NCBI GenBank assembly: GCA_946621895.1
Contig: CAMOOZ010000066.1
Coordinates: 1 to 10,231, forward strand
Direction: 5' to 3'
DNA length: 10,231 nucleotides
Origin: an uncultured Lachnospiraceae bacterium
Lineage (GTDB): Bacteria; Bacillota_A; Clostridia; Lachnospirales; Lachnospiraceae
Made by a program: the position numbers and the translations under genes. Numbering within the stretch: position 1 is the first letter of the stretch; the number at the start of each line of letters is the position of its first letter. Under the pieces are notes generated by a model. That model saw only the letters and a program-made list of their open reading frames with translations. It did no database searches and was not told where the DNA came from. Positions 4,754 to 10,231 of the stretch are shown piece by piece.

Positions 4754-6455
4754 GCTTTATCGCGTCGAGGATCGTGTAAAAACCCGGAAACGAGATATTC
4801 ACGCAATCCGCATCCTTGATCAGCGTCTCCCCTCCTGCTCTCAGCGCAGCCACAGCCATGCTCATCGCGATCCGGTGGTCCTTTTTCGGATCGATCACCG
4901 TCCCCTTCAGCAGTTTTCCGCCGTTTCCGCGGATCACCCAACCATCATCCTTCGCCTCTATATCCGCGCCCATCGCGCCAAGGCTTTCCGTCATCGCGGC
5001 GATCCGGTCGGATTCCTTGACTTTCAGCTCCGCCGCGTCTTTGATCACCGTTTCCCCCGCTGCGAAGGCTCCCAGCACGGCAGCCATCGGCAGCTCATCG
5101 ATCAGTGTCGGGATAATATCCCCTTCGATCCGGGTTCCATGCAGCGGCGCATACCGTACCCGGATATCCGCACAGGGCTCGCCCCCCTCTTCTCTTTCGT
5201 TTTCCAGGGAAAGATCACCTCCCATGGCTTTTAATACCCGAAGGAAACCGTCTCTCGTGGGATTGATCCCCACATTCTCCAGAAGCAGCTCGGAGCCCGG
5301 GACAAGAGAGGCGGCCGCGAGAAAGCAGACCGCGGAGGAAATATCGCCGGGCACACGGATGCGCATGCCGTGCAGGCGGCCGGCGCCGGGGGTGTCCCCG
5401 GGCTGAGGGCCGTGCCGCAGCGCATCCTGAGCTTCGGCAGCGCCCGCTGCCTGCACATCCCGCCGCGCAAGCGGGAAAACCCTCGCGAAGGGCCTGCCCG
5501 AGGCCTCCTCCACGCCTGTTTCCACCCGTGCGCCGAAGGCCTTCAGCATCCGCTCCGTGTGATCCCTGCTGAGTGCCGGCTCGGACACCGTTGTCGGGGA
5601 GTCCGCGTAGAGTCCTGCAAGCAGGACCGCGGATTTTACCTGCGCCGAGGCCACGGGCGAGGCATAGCTGATCCCCTTTAATGCACCGGGATGTCCGGCC
5701 AGCATGAGGGGAGCGGTGAGCTTTCCGCCTGAGGCTGGCTTTTTCCCTGCCCCGACAGTCTCCGGCGCAATCCCGGTCACCGCTTCGATCTGCACATCCT
5801 TGCCTGCAGAGGCAGCCTCCGGCGCGACCCCGGACAACGCTTCGGCAGCGGGGCCTGTCTGCGGGGATATCTCCGCGCCCATTTCAGCAAGCGGTCCGGC
5901 CACCCTGCCCATGGGGCGGCGGCAAAGGGATTCGTCTCCGGTAAGCTGCACCGGGAAGGGCTGGGCCGCCAGAATCCCCATGATCAGGCGCATCGTGGTG
6001 CCGCTGTTTCCGCAGTCGATAGGGCCGGAGGGAGCCTTAAGCCCGTTTAGCCCCACGCCATGCACAAGGACCTCGCTTTCGCGGTCTTCCGGATTGCTGG
6101 AAGTGTTAAGCCCGGCGCCGTGCACGAAACCCTCGCTTTCGCGGCTTCCCGGATCGCCGGGAGCGTGCACGAAACCCTCGCTTTCGCGGTCTTCCGGATC
6201 GCCGGGGACCGTAAGCTCGGCGCCGTGCTCCGACACCTCCCCATCCCCGACCTCGATCCGGACCCCCATGTCCCGGAAGGCCCGGATCGTAGAAAGACAA
6301 TCCTCACCCATCAGAAAACCGGAGATGCGCGTTTCCCCCTCGGCAAGCGCCCCCAGCATCACGGCTCTGTGGGAGATGGATTTATCCCCCGGAATAACGA
6401 TCCGGCCCTGTAAGGGGCCGGATGCGGGAAGAAGCTTCAGCAGTTCGTTTTTCAT
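4737..6455 (-). CDS. aroA: 3-phosphoshikimate 1-carboxyvinyltransferase (EPSP synthase) with repeat insertions
   Basis: EPSP synthase joins phosphoenolpyruvate to shikimate 3-phosphate, the sixth step of the shikimate pathway, in the cytoplasm. All core motifs are present in order: PGDKSISHRAVMLGALAEGE (22-41), CGNSGTTMRL, a DESLCRRPMGRV segment, SAQVKSAVLLAGLYADSP, RDHTERML, PGDISSA, a DELPMAAVLGAF segment, ELKVKESDRIAAM and DHRIAMSMAVAALRAGGE. At 572 residues it exceeds the usual ~430. The excess is mainly three low-complexity insertions at about 77-132, 200-238 and 333-357. The first two are made of in-frame tandem repeats. All three lie between conserved blocks, so the enzyme may still work. 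The start is 6 bases after the tyrA stop, with only a weak Shine-Dalgarno (AGGG within tyrA), which suggests coupled translation. Motif wording resembles the Gram-positive type of the enzyme. The family call is firm; activity is inferred. Confidence 0.93.
   Translation of the reverse strand: MKNELLKLLPASGPLQGRIVIPGDKSISHRAVMLGALAEGETRISGFLMGEDCLSTIRAFRDMGVRIEVGDGEVSEHGAELTVPGDPEDRESEGFVHAPGDPGSRESEGFVHGAGLNTSSNPEDRESEVLVHGVGLNGLKAPSGPIDCGNSGTTMRLIMGILAAQPFPVQLTGDESLCRRPMGRVAGPLAEMGAEISPQTGPAAEALSGVAPEAASAGKDVQIEAVTGIAPETVGAGKKPASGGKLTAPLMLAGHPGALKGISYASPVASAQVKSAVLLAGLYADSPTTVSEPALSRDHTERMLKAFGARVETGVEEASGRPFARVFPLARRDVQAAGAAEAQDALRHGPQPGDTPGAGRLHGMRIRVPGDISSAVCFLAAASLVPGSELLLENVGINPTRDGFLRVLKAMGGDLSLENEREEGGEPCADIRVRYAPLHGTRIEGDIIPTLIDELPMAAVLGAFAAGETVIKDAAELKVKESDRIAAMTESLGAMGADIEAKDDGWVIRGNGGKLLKGTVIDPKKDHRIAMSMAVAALRAGGETLIKDADCVNISFPGFYTILDAIKHGKSN
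5743..5856 (-). repeat. Two degenerate 57-base tandem repeats inside aroA
   Basis: Units at 5743-5799 and 5800-5856 share blocks such as CTCCGGCGC and CGCTTCG in register at a 57-base period. In the protein they give LSGVAPEAASAGK and VTGIAPETVGAGK, 19 residues apart. The copies are more diverged than those at 6061-6225, which suggests an older duplication. The region replaces a normally short link before the KLTAPLML segment. Confidence 0.65.
6061..6225 (-). repeat. Three in-frame tandem repeats (60, 45 and 60 bases) inside aroA
   Basis: Units span 6061-6120, 6121-6165 and 6166-6225. All carry CTCGCTTTCGCGG (6072-6084, 6132-6144, 6177-6189), and each starts with TGCAC on the plus strand. 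The middle copy lacks a 15-base stretch present in the other two. The copies at 6121 and 6166 are identical for their first 24 bases. In AroA they encode RESEGFVH- or RESEVLVH-type blocks with PED or PGS before them. Lengths are multiples of three, so the frame is kept. Confidence 0.9.
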
Positions 6456-6461
6456 ATCACA

Positions 6462-7376
6462 TTATACCCTGTTGCTGTTCGCATTTTCGATGACCTGGTC
6501 GCGATAGGCTTTGGCGCCGGCAAAGAAATCCGTAAGTCCTGCCATATCCTTTGCCGTGAGAAGCGCCTTATAGTCCGCAAGCTGCGCCTCCAGCTTTTCC
6601 AGGGAGGAGAGGACATTCTCCCTGTTTTCCAGAGAGATCTCCGCCCAGAGCTCCGGCGAGGAGGAGGAAATCCGCGTGATATCCTTAAACCCGCCGGCGC
6701 AGAGCTGTTTTAGATCCATATCCTTATCCTCTTCCGCCGCCACACGGGAAAGGGATGCCGCCGCCACATGGGGCAGATGGGAGATTGCCGCCAGGGCCCT
6801 GTCGTGCTGCTCCCCCTGCACCGTGATCGGCCTGGCCTCCATTTTCCGGATCAGGTCGGTCAGCTTTTCGATATGCTCCTTGCCGGAAATGCCGGTGGGA
6901 ACCACCAGATAAGAGGAATCCTTCAGCATCGTGGGAGAGGATGCCGTATAACCGGAAAACTCTGTGCCCATCATCGGATGGCCCCCTACGAAATTCTTCA
7001 GCTTCAGCTTTTTCGCCTTTTTGACGATGGGCGTTTTTACGCTGCCCACATCCGTGATCGTGGTCGTTTCATGCACCCATTTCGACACTTGCTCCAGCAG
7101 CTCCAGGTTTGCCTCCACCGGAGCACAGAGGAAGAGCATGTCCAGGGACACAGACCAGGTGGCTCCGGCAAACGCGCCCCCCGCCGTGGTCGTATAAGCT
7201 TTAAAGGCGCCGTCCGGGGAAAAGATCCCGTCCAGCACGCCGTCCTCCTCGGCAAGCTCCTTTGTCTGATCATTTCTTGTGCAGACAAAAAGCTTCGCAT
7301 CGGGATAGATCTGCCTCAGCTTCTTTGCAATGGACCCTCCGATGAGTCCCATTCCGATAAATCCGTAGGATTTCAT
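6462..7376 (-). CDS. tyrA: Prephenate dehydrogenase
   Basis: TyrA oxidises and decarboxylates prephenate to 4-hydroxyphenylpyruvate with NAD(P), committing the pathway to tyrosine. From the chosen ATG it has 304 residues. The nucleotide-binding loop GFIGMGLIGGS lies at residues 5-15, with the glycines at 8, 10 and 13. TDVGSVK follows at 108-114, GGHPMMGTE at about 131-139, and HDRALAAISHLPHVA at 191-205. The helical C-terminal half includes AGGFKDITRISSSSPELWAE. No ACT domain and no fused chorismate mutase are seen. The frame extends upstream to 7451, but AAGGAG (7382-7387) is 5 bases from the ATG at 7376 and GxGxxG then sits near the N-terminus, so the shorter form is preferred. It is the first gene of a two-gene operon with aroA. 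Confidence 0.93.
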   Translation of the reverse strand: MKSYGFIGMGLIGGSIAKKLRQIYPDAKLFVCTRNDQTKELAEEDGVLDGIFSPDGAFKAYTTTAGGAFAGATWSVSLDMLFLCAPVEANLELLEQVSKWVHETTTITDVGSVKTPIVKKAKKLKLKNFVGGHPMMGTEFSGYTASSPTMLKDSSYLVVPTGISGKEHIEKLTDLIRKMEARPITVQGEQHDRALAAISHLPHVAAASLSRVAAEEDKDMDLKQLCAGGFKDITRISSSSPELWAEISLENRENVLSSLEKLEAQLADYKALLTAKDMAGLTDFFAGAKAYRDQVIENANSNRV

Positions 7377-7425
7377 AGGCTCTCCTTCATTCCTTTTTAT
7401 TCTTATTCCTGTTTTGTAGTTAGAC

Positions 7426-7434
7426 AGTATAACA
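7426..7434 (-). promoter_or_regulatory. Probable extended -10 promoter of tyrA-aroA
   Basis: Read on the minus strand, this is TGTTATACT, an extended -10 with TG one base before TATACT. No good -35 is found at 17-18 bases (the best is TGGCAT). A transcript would start near 7419, giving a leader of about 43 bases before the tyrA ATG. I see no T-box or other riboswitch fold in that leader. Confidence 0.45.
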
Positions 7435-7462
7435 CAGGCTTTCCCATTCATGCCACCTAAAA

Positions 7463-7490
7463 TTAACGCTTTTTTGTACTTTTTCGTTAA
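7463..7490. promoter_or_regulatory. AT-rich dyad between divergent promoters
   Basis: TTAACG (7463-7468) and CGTTAA (7485-7490) form a dyad 28 bases long with a T-rich centre. It lies between the tyrA promoter and the promoter of the divergent membrane-protein gene. It could be an operator, but a 6-base arm in AT-rich sequence can occur by chance. Confidence 0.2.
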
Positions 7491-7542
7491 AATTTCGTGT
7501 ATCGGTGCGGGATAACGCAGTTGTTTTTTGTCCCTGAAACTA

Positions 7543-7571
7543 TTTCATGAGGGTTTTTCCGGGTGTATAAT
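7543..7571 (+). promoter_or_regulatory. Promoter with perfect -10 directly before the membrane-protein gene
   Basis: A perfect TATAAT lies at 7566-7571, with a weak -35-like TTTCAT (7543-7548) 17 bases upstream. Transcription would start close to 7578-7579, which is the ATG itself. The start codon follows the -10 by only 7 bases, the layout of leaderless transcripts. Confidence 0.5.
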
Positions 7572-7578
7572 AAGCTGT

Positions 7579-8343
7579 ATGTACATTTCACGCAGAAAAC
7601 ATATTCTTTCCGGCACGATCATGCTGGCCGCGCTGATCAACCTGGCGGAATCCGGCCTGATGGCGCTGGCCCGGCTGATCCTTGGAAAAAGCGGCACGCT
7701 TACGCCGGATATGCTGGATGAAGCGATCTGGAATCTGCAGCTTCTGATGTCCGTGGCGCAGATCCTCCTGACCGGAGGCCTTTTTTATCTGGCCTGGCGC
7801 AGGCTCATGCATTATATGGGGGTTGTGGAGGAGGACGATCATCAGGAAATGGCGAGGCTTCAGGAGGAGATGCTCGGAAAGAAGCTCTCCAATCTTTCCG
7901 CGCCGGAGATCAGTAAGCTTCTGCAGATATGGGCCGTGATCTTTGTGGGTTCACAGCTCGTCTATAATGTGACCTCGTTTATCTACCGGAATTTCACCGG
8001 AGAGCTCACGCTGATGCTCGCGCAGGGCGGCAGCGCGGGCGGGGAATCCTTTCTTTCCATTTATAATCAGACCCACGGCTTTAAATACATGGCCATGCTG
8101 ATCGCGATTTTGATCGGCGTCATGATGACCGGGATCTTTCTGGGAGACGGGCTCTTAAAGAGCCTGGTCATCGGGATCGTCGTGCTCTTTTTGCTGGCCT
8201 TTTCCGTTTTTCGGATGAACACCCTCTCGATCATGGGCAGGGATGTGGGCGTGGTCTGGACCTCCGTGATCTTTCATCTGATCGAAACCGTGGGCCTGAT
8301 CGTTTTTTCTCTTTATCTGCGGGTCAGATACGCGGGAGTATGA
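7579..8343 (+). CDS. Uncharacterised integral membrane protein, six predicted segments
   Basis: I do not recognise this 254-residue protein. Hydrophobic segments lie at about 8-35, 54-75, 114-136, 168-190, 193-213 and 222-247. A charged stretch rich in Glu, Gln and Lys at 84-110 (VEEDDHQEMARLQEEM) may form a short cytoplasmic helix. The basic MYISRRKH start fits an N-terminus inside the cell. No enzyme motif, signal peptidase site or metal-binding pattern is visible. The frame opens at a TTG at 7528, but that codon and the ATGs at 7579 and 7621 all lack a Shine-Dalgarno site. The ATG at 7579 is favoured because it follows a TATAAT box by 7 bases, consistent with leaderless translation. Its stop is 5 bases from the stop of the convergent glutamine synthetase gene. 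It is a single-gene unit with no informative operon partner. Confidence 0.75.
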   Translation: MYISRRKHILSGTIMLAALINLAESGLMALARLILGKSGTLTPDMLDEAIWNLQLLMSVAQILLTGGLFYLAWRRLMHYMGVVEEDDHQEMARLQEEMLGKKLSNLSAPEISKLLQIWAVIFVGSQLVYNVTSFIYRNFTGELTLMLAQGGSAGGESFLSIYNQTHGFKYMAMLIAILIGVMMTGIFLGDGLLKSLVIGIVVLFLLAFSVFRMNTLSIMGRDVGVVWTSVIFHLIETVGLIVFSLYLRVRYAGV

Positions 8344-8348
8344 TCGAA

Positions 8349-10231
8349 TCACACCTCAAACATCAGCTCCCCGTAGGTCGGGAAGGGCCAGGCCTCCTTA
8401 TCCACCAGCATCTCCAGCCTGTCCGCCGGGGCGCGGAGCTCTTCCATCGCCTCCGTGATCACATCCTTATAGAAAAAGGCCTGTTCCTTAAAATCGCTGA
8501 TTTCTCCGGCCTTTTCCTCCGCATCCTTCAGCTGCTTTAAGGCGTCCCGCATCTCCCTTAAACCGCCTGTGACTTCACGGAGCAGCTCCTTGATCGGCGC
8601 TGCGTCGCCGCCGGCCTCGTTTACCTTCAGCGCGCTTTCTGCCAGCTCGCCGGCAAACTTTGCCACGGCGGGAATGATCTGGCGGCCGGCCATGTCGATC
8701 ATCGTCAGCGCCTCGATATTGATCGTTTTCGCATAGGTTTCATAAAGGATCTCCTCACGGCTTTCCAGCTCCTTGCGCGTAAAGATGTGGAATTTCTCGA
8801 AGAGCGCCACGGATTTATCCGTGGTCAGCGCGCAGGCGGCCTCGATCATCGTGGCGATATTCGGCAGGCCGCGGCGCTTCGCCTCCTCCCCCCATTCCGG
8901 CGCGTAGCCGTCCCCGTTGAAGATGATCCGCTGATGCTTCGTGAGATATTCCTTGATCAGGTCGTGCACAGCCTCGTCGAAATCCTCCGCGGCCTCCAGC
9001 CGATCCGCGGCCTCGCAGAACGCCTCGGCCACGATGGCATTCAGGATCGTATTGGGACTGGCCACGGAATCCGCGCTGCCCACCATGCGGAATTCAAATT
9101 TGTTTCCGGTAAACGCAAAGGGCGAGGTACGGTTTCTGTCCGTCGCGTCCTTTTCCAGATCGGGAAGCGTGGAAACGCCTGTTTTCAGCCGTCCGCCCTC
9201 CTTTGCCCTGTCCGCCTGACCGGTCTGCACCAGCTGGCTGACCACATCCTCCAGCTGTTCCCCCAAAAACACGGAGATGATGGCCGGAGGCGCCTCGTTC
9301 GCGCCGAGACGCTGATCGTTTCCCACATCGGAGGCGGACTGCCGCAGCAGATCCGCGTGGGTGTCCACGGCCTTCAGGATACAGGCCAGAAGCAGCAGAA
9401 AACGGATATTCGTGTTCGGCGTATCGCCGGGCTCAAGCAGGTTTACCCCCTCGTCCGTGCCGATGGACCAGTTATTGTGCTTGCCGGAGCCGTTTACCCC
9501 GGCATAGGGTTTTTCATGGAGAAGGCAGTGCAGATTATGCCTTGCGGCAACCCGTTTCATCGCCTCCATTACCAGCTGATTATGGTCGCAGGCGATGTTT
9601 GCCGTCTCATAGATGGGCGCCAGCTCGTGCTGCGCCGGAGCAGCCTCGTTGTGCTGGGTCTTGGCCGTGACCCCGAGGCGCCAGAGCTCCTCGTTTAAGT
9701 CCTTCATATAGGCGCCCACACGCTCCTTGATCACGCCGAAATAATGATCCTCCATCTCCTGACCCTTTGGGGCGGGAGCGCCGAAAAGCGTGCGCCCGGC
9801 GAACATCAGGTCCGTCCGTTTCAGATAAAGCCCCTTGTCCACGAGGAAATATTCCTGCTCCGCGCCCACATTCGCGATGACCTTTTTCGCGGTCTTATCC
9901 CCGAAAAGCCGGACCAGCCGGAGCGCCTGCTCGGAAAGGGCCTCCATGGAGCGGAGAAGCGGCGTTTTCTTATCCAGCGCCTCCCCCGTGTAGGAGCAGA
10001 AGGCCGTGGGACTGCAGAGGATCTTCCCGCGGGAAGGCTCCTTGATGAAGGCCGGGGAGGTGATGTCCCAGGTCGTATAGCCCCTTGCCTCGAAGGTGGC
10101 CCGCAGGCCGCCGGAGGGGAAGCTGGAGGCATCCGGCTCGCCCTTGATCAGCTCCTTGCCGGAAAATTCCGTCAGCATCTTGCCCTCTTCATCCGGATGG
10201 GAAACGAAGGAATCGTGCTTCTCCGCCGTGA
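8349..10231 (-). CDS. glnN: Type III glutamine synthetase, 5' end outside window
   Basis: Glutamine synthetase condenses glutamate and ammonia to glutamine with ATP. This is the large GSIII class found in Bacteroidetes, cyanobacteria and many Clostridia. The window holds 626 residues of a protein normally about 700 long. The frame stays open to the right edge, so an ATG at 10178 is internal. Signatures in order are [41 protein letters not shown] with catalytic-site glutamates, the [20 protein letters not shown] segment, [36 protein letters not shown], and [20 protein letters not shown]. It ends in [10 protein letters not shown], typical for the class. A helical C-terminal region with Glu, Lys and Ala precedes the end. 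The promoter is outside the window, so nitrogen control cannot be judged. It converges on the membrane-protein gene with a 5-base gap. The class assignment is very secure. Confidence 0.96.
   Translation of the reverse strand, partial: TAEKHDSFVSHPDEEGKMLTEFSGKELIKGEPDASSFPSGGLRATFEARGYTTWDITSPAFIKEPSRGKILCSPTAFCSYTGEALDKKTPLLRSMEALSEQALRLVRLFGDKTAKKVIANVGAEQEYFLVDKGLYLKRTDLMFAGRTLFGAPAPKGQEMEDHYFGVIKERVGAYMKDLNEELWRLGVTAKTQHNEAAPAQHELAPIYETANIACDHNQLVMEAMKRVAARHNLHCLLHEKPYAGVNGSGKHNNWSIGTDEGVNLLEPGDTPNTNIRFLLLLACILKAVDTHADLLRQSASDVGNDQRLGANEAPPAIISVFLGEQLEDVVSQLVQTGQADRAKEGGRLKTGVSTLPDLEKDATDRNRTSPFAFTGNKFEFRMVGSADSVASPNTILNAIVAEAFCEAADRLEAAEDFDEAVHDLIKEYLTKHQRIIFNGDGYAPEWGEEAKRRGLPNIATMIEAACALTTDKSVALFEKFHIFTRKELESREEILYETYAKTINIEALTMIDMAGRQIIPAVAKFAGELAESALKVNEAGGDAAPIKELLREVTGGLREMRDALKQLKDAEEKAGEISDFKEQAFFYKDVITEAMEELRAPADRLEMLVDKEAWPFPTYGELMFEV

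Noticed and set aside
6061..6225. CRISPR-like or non-coding tandem array
   Set aside because: Units are adjacent without spacers, have lengths that are multiples of three, and are read through in frame by AroA.
5704..6507. Plus-strand frame of 267 codons opposite aroA, with repeated Ser/Pro/Arg blocks
   Set aside because: The repeats are the reverse complement of the in-frame aroA repeats. AroA motifs fix the minus strand as coding.
7377..7451. N-terminal extension of TyrA to 7451
   Set aside because: It would place 25 non-conserved residues before the nucleotide-binding loop, and the predicted -10 at 7426-7431 lies inside it. AAGGAG supports 7376.
8787..9698. Plus-strand frame of 303 codons opposite the glutamine synthetase gene
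   Set aside because: It is a shadow of the minus-strand gene, whose catalytic motifs span the same bases.

Overview
The window looks like a chromosomal housekeeping segment of a fairly GC-rich Firmicute, most likely a clostridial Lachnospiraceae-type bacterium. This rests on the run mtaB, ireB, ruvX, DUF1292, ribonuclease J, YlbF-family and YceG/MltG-like genes, on a type III glutamine synthetase, and on Gram-positive-style Shine-Dalgarno sites. I see no rRNA or tRNA genes, insertion sequences, phage genes or CRISPR array.

Left part, plus strand (1-4507). The window opens inside mtaB, a tRNA methylthiotransferase. An extended -10 promoter at the mtaB stop probably starts a compact operon: ireB, ruvX, a DUF1292 protein, ribonuclease J, a YlbF/YmcA-type protein, and a short membrane protein with a YceG-like N-terminal domain. 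Most junctions overlap or are a few bases long. The theme is envelope-stress signalling, Holliday junction or rRNA processing, mRNA decay and cell-wall maintenance. Just before the last gene the start region is present in three related copies, two of which would encode only 12-13 residue peptides.

Middle (4508-4736). The gap between convergent operons holds four tightly packed palindromes. The last covers the end of aroA and puts its stop codon in the loop. None has the U-tract of a standard terminator.

Minus-strand aromatic operon (4737-7376). tyrA (prephenate dehydrogenase) and aroA (EPSP synthase) are 6 bases apart. AroA has 572 residues against about 430 normally. The excess lies mainly in three low-complexity insertions, two of them built from in-frame tandem DNA repeats. 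This is the most unusual item in the window.

Right part (7377-10231). A divergent promoter region separates tyrA from a plus-strand gene for an unrecognised protein with six predicted membrane segments. Its best start codon lies 7 bases after a perfect TATAAT box and has no Shine-Dalgarno site, so it may be read from a leaderless mRNA. It converges, with a 5-base gap, on a minus-strand type III glutamine synthetase gene whose 5' end leaves the window.

I found no clearly new multi-gene system. The best leads are the repeat-expanded AroA, the triplicated start region, the palindrome cluster and the orphan membrane gene.
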